DNA from: CAZCQG01 sp964500775
GTDB lineage: Bacteria; Campylobacterota; Campylobacteria; Campylobacterales; CAZCQG01
DNA length: 18,483 bases
Reading direction: 5' to 3'
Assembly: GCA_964500775.1 (NCBI GenBank)
Contig: CAZCQG010000040.1
Coordinates: forward strand, 1-18,483
Notes under the pieces: generated by a model
Told to the model about the DNA's origin: nothing
Databases searched by the model: none
Seen by the model: the letters and a program-made list of their open reading frames with translations, nothing else
Position numbers and translations under genes: made by a program
Shown: in pieces, positions 6,816 through 14,311 of the stretch
Numbering within the stretch: position 1 is the first letter of the stretch
How the letters are laid out: the number at the start of each line of letters is the position of its first letter

Positions 6816-8236
6816 GCTTCTGCCTCGTTGTATCTAGCGATCTGAGAAAACATCGAGTAGGCTTCAAGCACCGCTGCTTTCACGTTTTTCCCCTCATTCA
6901 TCTCTAGCGGGATGATTCCTTTTTGCGCCAACTCCCCTTTTGGGCAATCACCGATTTTTTGGGTCAAAAGTATCTTCACCCCTTTGAGCGCTTTTGTGAT
7001 CTCTTTTATCGGAGTGTTTACCCCACAGGTCGCTTCGCCGTCGCAATAGCTTCTGCTCACGCGCGCGTTACGGCGGAATATCGCCCCTTTGTCACCCACT
7101 TCATAGATGAGAAACTCTTTAGAATCGCCGAAATGCCTATCAATAATCCCCTCGCTCCCTGCCGTTGCTGCGATAAGCATCGTTTTGCCGTCGCTGCTTA
7201 TTTGCTCCATCTCGGCTTCGATTCTCTGTTGTGCGCTAGCGAGGGCATTTTTAAAGGTCAGAATCTTCTCTTGCGTAGCTTGTCTTGATGTAATATCATA
7301 CATTTTTGTAAGCGTCTCAAACGAATGCGCGGCAAACTCTTCTTCTGCGAACTCTGCACTTCTATCTTCTCCGAGTAATCCTACCGCATCGGCTCTACAT
7401 TGATTACAATGGGTCATAAGATTCATCTCGATTCCGCATACTTCTTGTGCCGCTTTGACTTCATCTTTGGTCGCGCTCCGAACGCCGTTCAGTCCGTAAT
7501 ACGTCCCGAATTCAGGCTCGGAGAGGAGTGGCATGATATTGTGCAAAAAGACGCCTAGCTCTTTGAGTTTTTGGGAGAGCGCTTCGATGCCCTCTTGGTT
7601 TACACCCGGGATGAGTACGGTATTGGCTTTGATGAGCATCCCGAGTTCTACACACTTTTTGATTCCCTCAAGCTGCCGCTCCAAAAGAAGCGCCGCCCCC
7701 TCTTCCCCTTTGTATCGTTTCTTGGAAATGGTGTCATATACCCACGGATAGATTTGCGCGCCGATTTTCGGGTCTATCGTGTTTATCGTCACGGTGATGT
7801 GCTCTACGTTGTAGGTGTTTAGTTTTTCGGCAAACATCGGGAGCATCAGCCCGTTTGTGGAGATACAAAGCTTTTGGTCGGGTGCGTATTGTTTGACAAG
7901 ATCGAGCGTTTCAAAGGTTTTTTTCGGATTTGCCAAAGCATCTCCGGGACCGGCGATTCCCACGACGCTTAGTTGTTGTATCTTGCTTCCGACAAAGAGG
8001 AGTTTTTTTACCGCATCTTCGGGACTTAGCTTATGGCTCGTCACGCCGGGGCGTGATTCGTTGCTACAGTCGTATTTTCTATTGCAATAGTTACATTGGA
8101 TATTACACGCAGGGGCTACAGGGAGATGGATGCGCGCGAAATGGTGGTGAGCATTATAATCGTAGCACGGATGCGACGCGATCTTCTCGGCGATAGACTG
8201 CGGTATGTTTTGTCGTGTGGAAGAGGTGCAAGACAT
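6812..8236 (-). CDS. nifB: FeMo-cofactor biosynthesis radical SAM protein NifB with NifX-like C-terminal domain
   Basis: NifB uses S-adenosylmethionine to fuse two [4Fe-4S] units with a carbide into NifB-co, the core of FeMo-co. The 474-aa protein has the radical SAM motif CNIQCNYC (Cys44, Cys48, Cys51), preceded by the NifB-type HHFARIHLPVAPA stretch and followed by NRKYDCSNE. A C-terminal NifX/NafY-like domain (about 350-460) starts at MLIAATAGSEGIIDRHFGD, giving the two-domain form of NifB common in proteobacteria. The start ATG at 8236 has an AAGGAG ribosome binding site 7 nt upstream. It is first in the operon nifB-nifV-DUF683-Cys-rich gene and lies behind a clear sigma-54 promoter (8281-8296). 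Confidence 0.97.
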   Translation of the reverse strand: MSCTSSTRQNIPQSIAEKIASHPCYDYNAHHHFARIHLPVAPACNIQCNYCNRKYDCSNESRPGVTSHKLSPEDAVKKLLFVGSKIQQLSVVGIAGPGDALANPKKTFETLDLVKQYAPDQKLCISTNGLMLPMFAEKLNTYNVEHITVTINTIDPKIGAQIYPWVYDTISKKRYKGEEGAALLLERQLEGIKKCVELGMLIKANTVLIPGVNQEGIEALSQKLKELGVFLHNIMPLLSEPEFGTYYGLNGVRSATKDEVKAAQEVCGIEMNLMTHCNQCRADAVGLLGEDRSAEFAEEEFAAHSFETLTKMYDITSRQATQEKILTFKNALASAQQRIEAEMEQISSDGKTMLIAATAGSEGIIDRHFGDSKEFLIYEVGDKGAIFRRNARVSRSYCDGEATCGVNTPIKEITKALKGVKILLTQKIGDCPKGELAQKGIIPLEMNEGKNVKAAVLEAYSMFSQIARYNEAEA

Positions 8237-8280
8237 TAAAAACTCCTTTAATACGCTGAAAGCTCTTTTGCCGTTTGTAA

Positions 8281-8296
8281 TGCATATTTGCTTCCA
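8281..8296 (-). promoter_or_regulatory. Sigma-54 (-24/-12) promoter of the nifB operon
   Basis: On the minus strand the site lies within TTGGAAGCAAATATGCAT, with exact GG-N10-GC spacing. It is almost the same as the nifH promoter (20 of 22 aligned bases). The predicted start is near 8270, leaving a leader of about 34 nt before the nifB ATG at 8236. NifA-dependent activation is expected. Confidence 0.87.
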
Positions 8297-8326
8297 AAAA
8301 ATTCTACCCTAGGGCAAAAATTTGAA

Positions 8327-8343
8327 TGTCTATTTTTTAACCA
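8327..8343. promoter_or_regulatory. Possible NifA-site-like element upstream of nifB
   Basis: The plus strand reads TGTCTATTTTTTAACCA, 12 of 17 identical to the TGTTTTTATTCTAAACA element upstream of nifH and in the same orientation. It begins 30 bp upstream of the -24 element. Its dyad is imperfect (TGT against CCA), so support is weak and rests on the comparison. Confidence 0.22.
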
Positions 8344-8375
8344 TATAAAAAGAATATCAATGACTAATTTTTATC

Positions 8376-8381
8376 TATAAT
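8376..8381 (+). promoter_or_regulatory. -10 box upstream of the aldo/keto reductase
   Basis: A perfect TATAAT preceded by T-rich DNA lies about 25-30 bp upstream of the aldo/keto reductase start. No good -35 is seen, which is usual for Campylobacterota housekeeping promoters. It would start transcription near 8388, divergent from the nifB promoter. Confidence 0.5.
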
Positions 8382-8405
8382 TTCTCCAAAATTCAGTGTG
8401 AGGGT

Positions 8406-9524
8406 ATGGAGATGTATAGCGGTTTTGCTACCAAAGAGGGTACGCAGGCATATTTTCAAACAAGAGCGATACGCCCCTCTTTTTATAATGAAACCGATTC
8501 GTTTTATATATCTTCCATCGGTCTCGGTACGTACGCTCCTGAAGCCTACAAAGACGAAAATTATGATTTTAGCTTTAAAGATGTAGTCAAAGAGGCGATT
8601 CTAGGAGGGATAAACTTTATAGATACGGCGATCAACTACCGCTGCCAAGTGAGCGAAAAAGAGATCGGCGAAGCGCTCAAAGAACTCATCGAAGAAAAAG
8701 CCATCGCTAGAGAAGAGATAATCATCGCCTCCAAAGGGGGATTTATACCGCTTGAATATCCATTTCCCGAGAATCCCTACCAATGGATAAGTGAAAAAAT
8801 AGTCCACACACACCTAAGCAAAGAGAAAAAAATAGCCATCGATCAGCACACTATCGCCCCCAAATATCTCCGCTGGAGTTTGGAGACATCGCTGAAAAAT
8901 CTAGGAATCGAGACACTCGATATTTTCTACATCCACAATCCCGAATTCCAACTCGGACACATATCGAAAAAAGAGCTGTATGGCGATTTGGAAGAGGCGT
9001 TTATCGAGATGGAAAAAGCAGTTAAAGACGGACTTATCAAAAGCTACGGCATCGCTTCATGGAACGGCTTTTTGTATGAAGAATCCAATATGGAATACCT
9101 CAATCTCTATGATGTTAAAAAAATCGCCGACAAGGTTGCAAAAAAGAATCACTTTAAACATATTCAAGTCCCTTACAACCTCGCAAAAACACACGCCTAC
9201 GTCTACACAAATCAACGCTATGCCGACAAGCTTTACTACACCCTTTTTCAAGTAGCAAAAAAGCTCGACATCGAAGTCATCACGAGTTCATCGTTTTTGC
9301 GTATGAATCTTTTTAGGAAACCGTTTTCAAATAATATTCGCGCACTCTTGGGGCAAGTCGCAATGAGCGACGTGCAAAGAGGGTTGCAATTTTGCAGGAG
9401 CAGCGGACAAAACATCTGCTCATTATTTAGCACCAAGCATATAGAAAATCTCAAACACAATCTTGAGTTAAAAGATATTGAGCGCACGCCGCCCTCTTTT
9501 TACGAAAAGATATTTCACCTTTAG
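8406..9524 (+). CDS. Aldo/keto reductase family protein
   Basis: This is a 372-aa (alpha/beta)8 NAD(P)H-dependent oxidoreductase of the AKR superfamily. The catalytic tetrad is visible: Asp73 and Tyr78 in FIDTAINY, Lys110 in ASKGG and His177 in FYIHNPE. IGLGTY near residue 40 is the usual first strand. An insertion of about 35 residues lies between the Lys and His strands (GGFIPLEYPF to HTIAPKY). The substrate is unknown. The ATG at 8406 has GAGGG almost touching it, so Met3 (ATG at 8412), with GAGGG 8 nt upstream, may be the true start. It is followed after 9 bp by the flavoprotein gene, so the two are likely co-transcribed. It shares its upstream region with nifB, but a nif role is not shown. 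Confidence 0.88.
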   Translation: MEMYSGFATKEGTQAYFQTRAIRPSFYNETDSFYISSIGLGTYAPEAYKDENYDFSFKDVVKEAILGGINFIDTAINYRCQVSEKEIGEALKELIEEKAIAREEIIIASKGGFIPLEYPFPENPYQWISEKIVHTHLSKEKKIAIDQHTIAPKYLRWSLETSLKNLGIETLDIFYIHNPEFQLGHISKKELYGDLEEAFIEMEKAVKDGLIKSYGIASWNGFLYEESNMEYLNLYDVKKIADKVAKKNHFKHIQVPYNLAKTHAYVYTNQRYADKLYYTLFQVAKKLDIEVITSSSFLRMNLFRKPFSNNIRALLGQVAMSDVQRGLQFCRSSGQNICSLFSTKHIENLKHNLELKDIERTPPSFYEKIFHL

Positions 9525-9533
9525 GAATCACGG

Positions 9534-11192
9534 ATGTTATATGACGTTTTAATAATCGGTACGGGGATAGCGGGACTAAGAGCCGCTATCGAGGCGAGCA
9601 AATATGATCTCAAAATCGGAATCATGTCCAAAACCAATCCACTCAAATCCAATAGCTCTATGGCAAGCGGCGGAATCAATGCCGCGCTAGCGACTATGGA
9701 AGAAGATACGCCCGCCAACCACGGTGCAGACACGTACAAAGGAAGTGCCGGACTGGGAAATAAAAAAATCATCGACATCCTCTGTGCCGAAGCACCAAAC
9801 GAAATAGAAGAGCTACGGCATCTCGGTGTCGAGTTTGACACGAAAGAGAGCGGCGAAGTGATACAAAGGAGCTTCGGAGGAGCGGGGAAAAAACGGACAT
9901 GCTACGTCCAAGACAAAACGGGCGCGGCGATAGTGCAGGCACTTATGAAAAATTGCCGCAAAGAGAACATCCATTGGATAAAAGAGCACCAACTTATCAA
10001 TATCCTCCATAGCGGCGGCAGGGTCGGCGGTATCACGGCGCTCAACCGCGCTACAAGCAGCGTAGAGGTTCTGGTCGCTAAAAGCGTGATACTCGCTAGC
10101 GGCGGCTATGCGGGAATCTACAAAGGCTACACCACAAACCCTATAGATAACTGCGGCGAAGCATTGAGCGCGGCACTCCGCGCGGGACTACGCCTCTCAA
10201 ATACGGAGTTTATACAATTTCACCCCACGGGGCTAAAAAAAAGCGGGCAGCTCTTAAGTGAAGCGGCACGCGGCGAAGGGGGGATTCTCATCAATCAAAA
10301 AGGGGAGCGATTCGTAAACGAGCTTGATACCAGAGATAAAGTCGCCTTGGCGGTGTATGACCAAATCAAAGAGGGTAACAAAGTCTTCCTAGACATCAGA
10401 CATCTCGGAGAAGAGGTCATCGACAAGAAACTCCCTTCACTCAAAAAAGTGTGTATGATAAGCGAAGGGGTGAATCCCGCAGAAGAGCTCATCCCCATAA
10501 AACCCGTAGCGCACTATACGATGGGCGGGATAGAGTGCGACGAAAACGGAGCGACGGCGATCAAAGGACTCTATGTGTGCGGTGAAGCGGCACAAAACGG
10601 AATCCACGGCGCTAACCGTCTCGGAGGCAACTCTTTGCTTGAAGCCTCGGTGTTTGGCAAACTAAGCGCCAAAGCGGCGGCGGAATTTGCCGCTTACGCC
10701 GATTTTGAGCGGATAGATTATGAGCAAGTCTCTAAAGATTGCAACCTCGTAGAGCATATTTTACACGGTGAAAATAGGTACAACATCAACTCCATCCGTA
10801 CCAACCTCGGGAATATACTTTTCAAAAACGTCGGTTTGGTGCGCGACAAAACGGGACTGGAGGAGGCAAAAACCTATCTCAACTACCTACGAAGATTGTT
10901 CATCACATTGCACTGCGTCAATAAAAACAAAGAGTACAATATGGAGCTAGGGGCAATACTGGAGATACGAAGTGCTCTCCATATAGCAGAAGCGAGCACA
11001 CTCTCGGCTATCGCGAGAGAGGAGAGCAGAGGAGCGCATCATAGGAGTGATTTTCCAAGCGTCGATGATGCTAGATTTCAAAAAAGCTCCTACATCAAGG
11101 AGTTAAAAACGGGATTTTTCATCATCGAATTTGAAGATAAAAAACTCACTTCTAAAATCGCAAGATTCATAAAAAGAATCACGCGAAACTAA
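9534..11192 (+). CDS. FrdA/SdhA/NadB-superfamily flavoprotein (fumarate reductase-like or L-aspartate oxidase)
   Basis: This 552-aa FAD protein has the dinucleotide motif GTGIAG (9-14), QFHPTG (228-233), SEAARGEGG, RDKV (Arg267, the family's proton-shuttle Arg), HYTMGGI (327-332), GANRLGGNSLLE and a C-terminal ESRGAHHRSDF. These place it firmly in the fumarate reductase/succinate dehydrogenase/L-aspartate oxidase superfamily. The position of the covalent-FAD His of FrdA/SdhA (SHTVAAEGG in E. coli) reads SNSSMASGG, so FAD should be non-covalent, as in NadB. However, where E. coli NadB has a substrate-binding Glu in REGG, this protein has Phe (SFGG, about 113-116), as in fumarate reductases. 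There is no Tat signal and no neighbouring Fe-S or membrane subunit or nadA. A soluble fumarate reductase-like enzyme or an aberrant L-aspartate oxidase both fit. AGGAA precedes the ATG and overlaps the stop of the aldo/keto reductase. Confidence 0.88.
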   Translation: MLYDVLIIGTGIAGLRAAIEASKYDLKIGIMSKTNPLKSNSSMASGGINAALATMEEDTPANHGADTYKGSAGLGNKKIIDILCAEAPNEIEELRHLGVEFDTKESGEVIQRSFGGAGKKRTCYVQDKTGAAIVQALMKNCRKENIHWIKEHQLINILHSGGRVGGITALNRATSSVEVLVAKSVILASGGYAGIYKGYTTNPIDNCGEALSAALRAGLRLSNTEFIQFHPTGLKKSGQLLSEAARGEGGILINQKGERFVNELDTRDKVALAVYDQIKEGNKVFLDIRHLGEEVIDKKLPSLKKVCMISEGVNPAEELIPIKPVAHYTMGGIECDENGATAIKGLYVCGEAAQNGIHGANRLGGNSLLEASVFGKLSAKAAAEFAAYADFERIDYEQVSKDCNLVEHILHGENRYNINSIRTNLGNILFKNVGLVRDKTGLEEAKTYLNYLRRLFITLHCVNKNKEYNMELGAILEIRSALHIAEASTLSAIAREESRGAHHRSDFPSVDDARFQKSSYIKELKTGFFIIEFEDKKLTSKIARFIKRITRN

Positions 11193-11208
11193 TTTCGTTT
11201 TCATAGAG

Positions 11209-11222
11209 GGCTGCTTGCAGCC
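11209..11222 (+). other. Small perfect hairpin between the flavoprotein gene and nifT
   Basis: GGCTGCTTGCAGCC is self-complementary (5-bp stem, CTTG loop) and lies 17 bp after the flavoprotein stop and 48 bp before nifT. It lacks a following T-run, so it is not a standard terminator. It could be an mRNA processing or stability element separating the two gene pairs. Confidence 0.35.
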
Positions 11223-11269
11223 TTGCTTGAAGTCGATAGCGGCATCAAATACTAAATAAAGGAGAAGGT

Positions 11270-11479
11270 ATGGCAAAGGTTATGATTGCCCAAAGAGGAG
11301 AAAAGACGACATTTTACGTGGCGAAAAAAGATATGGAAGAGGTCATATCAAGTATCGAATTTGATACCGAAGAGAAATGGGGCGGCAATGTCACTCTAAG
11401 CAACGGCGATACATGGTACATCGAGCCTGCACCTAAAAAAATCCCTACCGAAGTAGTGGCAAAAAGGGTATCCGAGTAG
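11270..11479 (+). CDS. nifT: Nitrogen fixation protein NifT/FixU
   Basis: This 69-aa protein matches the NifT/FixU pattern: a KVMI start, FYVAKKDMEEVISSIE, then WGGNVTLSNGDTWYI and a basic-ended tail, against the usual VYVPKKDLEE and WGGxVxLANG. NifT is a small conserved nif-cluster protein, often beside nifK. Mutants usually have little phenotype, and a role in nitrogenase maturation is suggested but unproven. AGGAG precedes the ATG by 6-7 nt. clpX follows after 9 bp, so nifT heads the nifT-clpX-nifA unit. Confidence 0.88.
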   Translation: MAKVMIAQRGEKTTFYVAKKDMEEVISSIEFDTEEKWGGNVTLSNGDTWYIEPAPKKIPTEVVAKRVSE

Positions 11480-11488
11480 GAAAATCCA

Positions 11489-12712
11489 ATGAAGCAAAGC
11501 ACCGAAAAAAAGATCTGCTCATTTTGCGGTAAAAAGCAAGAGGAGGTAGCAAAACTCTTCGAATCCGACAACGGATGTCTTATATGTGATGAGTGTATTA
11601 GCGTCTGTTCGGATATTGTAGAAAAAGAGGAGTTGCAAGATATAAAGATGACCTTTCAGCGAGGCTTGCCCAAGCCAAAGGACATCGTCAGATTCTTGGA
11701 TAGCTACGTCATCGGGCAAGATGAGGCAAAAAAAGTTTTGGCGGTTGCTTTGTATAACCACTATAAAAGAATCGAAAGACCTATCCACAAGGGGGTGGAG
11801 CTAGAAAAAAGCAATATCCTCCTGATAGGTCCCACAGGGAGCGGCAAGACGCTTTTAGCCAAATCTCTAGCAAAGATAATGAACGTCCCTTTTGCGATAG
11901 CCGATGCCACCGCACTCACCGAAGCGGGCTACGTCGGAGAGGATGTGGAGAGTATCCTCTCAAGACTCTATAGCGCGGCGAATTTCGACATCGAGATCGC
12001 CCAAAGAGGTATCGTCTACATCGATGAAGTAGACAAGATAGCGCGAAAAGGGGAAAGCTCCACTATGGGACGCGATGTCTCTGGTGAAGGGGTACAGCAA
12101 GGGCTCTTAAAGATACTCGAAGGTGCAGAAGTCTATATCCCCGTCAAAGGGTCTCGAAAAAACTCTACCACCGATACCGTCCTTTTTGACACTTCGCATG
12201 TGTTATTTGTTTGCGGAGGTGCATTCGTAGGACTCGAAGAGGTCGCAAAAGGGGATAAGAAACTCGGCTTTTTCAAAGATGACGCGATTTTGCAAAAAGA
12301 GTTTGAACAAAAAGAGCTTGTCCGTTACGGAATGATCCCCGAATTTATCGGTCGGATTCCCGTCATTGTAAATCTTCAAGAGCTTTCGCTCTCGGATATG
12401 ATAAAGATTCTCAAAGAGCCGAAGAACTCCCTTATCAAACAATTTGAAATGCTTTTTGAGCTTGATGGCGTCATATTGGAGTTTGAAGACAAAGCCCTAG
12501 AATACATCGCCGAACTCGCAATAAAAAGAGAAGTGGGCGCTAGAGGACTTCGGGGGATCGTCGAAAAACTGATGCTCCCGATACTCTTCGAACTCCCCTC
12601 CAGTGAAGGGATACAAAAATGTATCATCACTTATGAATATGCGAGCGGCACAAAAGACGAACCGAAATACATAAAATTTAAAAAACAAACCGCAAGGAGA
12701 AGCGAAGCATGA
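11489..12712 (+). CDS. clpX: Nif-linked ClpX-type AAA+ unfoldase
   Basis: This 407-aa ClpX has an N-terminal zinc domain (Cys10, Cys13, Cys33, Cys36, plus extra Cys30 and Cys40), Walker A GPTGSGKT (114-121), the pore loop GYVG (147-150), Walker B IVYIDEVDK (175-183) and the GLIPEF-like GMIPEFIGRIP. ClpX unfolds substrates for ClpP. Two divergences from typical ClpX stand out: the RKH loop reads RKN (223-225), and the ClpP-docking loop, though it keeps LGF (259-261), appears shorter than in E. coli. Both suggest altered substrate choice with ClpP docking retained. It lies between nifT and nifA and overlaps the nifA start by 4 bp (ATGA). In Azotobacter vinelandii a second ClpX in the nif cluster controls NifB and NifEN levels, which is the best model here. 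The genome presumably has another, housekeeping clpX; if not, this is that gene. Confidence 0.95.
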   Translation: MKQSTEKKICSFCGKKQEEVAKLFESDNGCLICDECISVCSDIVEKEELQDIKMTFQRGLPKPKDIVRFLDSYVIGQDEAKKVLAVALYNHYKRIERPIHKGVELEKSNILLIGPTGSGKTLLAKSLAKIMNVPFAIADATALTEAGYVGEDVESILSRLYSAANFDIEIAQRGIVYIDEVDKIARKGESSTMGRDVSGEGVQQGLLKILEGAEVYIPVKGSRKNSTTDTVLFDTSHVLFVCGGAFVGLEEVAKGDKKLGFFKDDAILQKEFEQKELVRYGMIPEFIGRIPVIVNLQELSLSDMIKILKEPKNSLIKQFEMLFELDGVILEFEDKALEYIAELAIKREVGARGLRGIVEKLMLPILFELPSSEGIQKCIITYEYASGTKDEPKYIKFKKQTARRSEA

Positions 12713-14307
12713 GTAAATCTCGTGTGCCTGACTGTGAAAACTGCCTCAAAATGAATGAATTGAAGATTCTCTATGAAATATCTAGCGTAATGAACAAAGC
12801 ACAAGCTTTGGAGGAGCGCTTGGAAGAATCGTTAGAGCTTTTGCAAAAATATCTGCATCTCGCAAAAAGTACCGTCTATACCTATGACGAACAAAGCGAA
12901 ATGCTCCGAATCTTCGTAGGAGTCGGGCTAACAAAACAACAAAAAATCATCGCCTCCTATAAGATAGGAGAAGGGGCTACGGGTGTCGCGGCAAAATCAA
13001 AAGAGCCGGTCATCGTCGAAAACGTCCACAATAATATTTTATTCCTCAATAAAACGGGCAGCAGGAGTTTGAGTGATATTTCCTACGTCGCCGTCCCGAT
13101 GATTATTGAAGGTGTTTTACTCGGGGTGCTGGGAGCAAATATCACTAAAGATTCCAAGATGAGCTTTGATGATACCATCAAAGTCTTGACCATCGTGAGT
13201 ACGATTTTTGCCCAATCCAAATTTGCCCAAAAACAAATCGACGACGAAAAAAAGAAGCTCAGCGAACAAGCAATCTACTACAAAACAGAGATGCTCAAAG
13301 AGCAGAGTTTTGAAAGTATCATCGGTGAGAGCGCGTGTATGAAACGGGTCTTTGAGATAATCTCAAAAGTCGCCAACTCCAAAGCGACGGTACTTGTCCG
13401 TGGAGAGACGGGGACCGGAAAAGAACTTATCGCGAGCGCCATACACAATAAAAGCAATAGAAAAGAGGGTCCTTATATCAAACTCAATTGTGCCGCCATC
13501 CCTGAAAATCTTTTAGAATCAGAGCTATTCGGGCACGAAAAAGGGGCGTTTACCGATGCGGTAAACACACGCAAGGGGAGATTTGAACTCGCAGATAACG
13601 GCACGCTGTTTTTAGACGAGATAGGAGACATTTCATCAAGTCTCCAAGTCAAGCTTTTGCGAGTACTTCAAGAGCAAGAATTCGAGCGCGTGGGCGGAAG
13701 CAAAAGCATCAAGGTCGATGTCCGTATAGTCGCCGCTACCAATAGAAATCTCGAACAAATGGTACGAGAGGGGAAATTTCGCGAAGACTTGTTCTATCGC
13801 TTAAACGTGATCCCCATTCAGCTCCCTCCGCTGCGCGAACGTGACGGAGACGTGAAACTGCTCACGACATATTTCTTCCAAAAATTTAGCAAGATTCACA
13901 AAGAGGAGATAACGCCATCGGAGAGAATCTTGGATGCGTTTGGCGAGTATAGCTGGCCCGGAAACATCCGAGAGCTAGAAAACACCGTAGAGCGCGCGAT
14001 ACTTTTATGGGGCAACGGAAATGAAGAGGATATTTTAAATATGGTACTTCCAAGCACCGCTCCAAAGCCGATACAAACGGCTCAAAACGTAGAATCTAAA
14101 TACCATTACCCAAAGTCCAAAGGGGAGATTCTCACCAAAGACGATATGGATAATATCGAAAAAGAGCAGCTCTTAAAAGCACTCAATGAGTGCGGCGGCG
14201 TGCAGATAAAAGCCGCGGAAAAACTCGGCATTACCAATAGACAATTGGGATACAAAATAAAAAAATACGCTTTGGTAAAAACACGATTAGGATTTATGGA
14301 ACCGTAA
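12709..14307 (+). CDS. nifA: Sigma-54-dependent nif activator NifA
   Basis: NifA opens sigma-54 promoters of nif genes by ATP hydrolysis. The 532-aa protein has an N-terminal GAF domain (about 25-180), a linker, the sigma-54 AAA+ domain (about 203-435) with Walker A GETGTGKE (232-239), Walker B TLFLDEIGD (around Asp303, Glu304) and FREDLFYRLNV, and a C-terminal Fis-type HTH (about 485-525) with GITNRQLGYKIKKY, typical of NifA. The sigma-54 contact loop reads GAFTDA (279-284) rather than GAFTGA. The region between the AAA+ domain and HTH has no cysteines, so the Cys motif of oxygen-sensitive rhizobial NifA is absent. An N-terminal CENC (Cys9, Cys12) is present instead. The start overlaps the clpX stop (ATGA). 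The likely targets in this window are the nifH and nifB promoters. Confidence 0.95.
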   Translation: MSKSRVPDCENCLKMNELKILYEISSVMNKAQALEERLEESLELLQKYLHLAKSTVYTYDEQSEMLRIFVGVGLTKQQKIIASYKIGEGATGVAAKSKEPVIVENVHNNILFLNKTGSRSLSDISYVAVPMIIEGVLLGVLGANITKDSKMSFDDTIKVLTIVSTIFAQSKFAQKQIDDEKKKLSEQAIYYKTEMLKEQSFESIIGESACMKRVFEIISKVANSKATVLVRGETGTGKELIASAIHNKSNRKEGPYIKLNCAAIPENLLESELFGHEKGAFTDAVNTRKGRFELADNGTLFLDEIGDISSSLQVKLLRVLQEQEFERVGGSKSIKVDVRIVAATNRNLEQMVREGKFREDLFYRLNVIPIQLPPLRERDGDVKLLTTYFFQKFSKIHKEEITPSERILDAFGEYSWPGNIRELENTVERAILLWGNGNEEDILNMVLPSTAPKPIQTAQNVESKYHYPKSKGEILTKDDMDNIEKEQLLKALNECGGVQIKAAEKLGITNRQLGYKIKKYALVKTRLGFMEP

Positions 14308-14311
14308 CCTT

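Noticed and set aside
11207..11222. A GG-N10-GC match upstream of nifT, overlapping the hairpin, as a third sigma-54 promoter
   Set aside because: Apart from the GG and GC spacing it does not resemble the twin nifH/nifB promoters, and it is explained by the GGCTG/CAGCC palindrome. Another nearby TTGCT has no GG 12 bp upstream.
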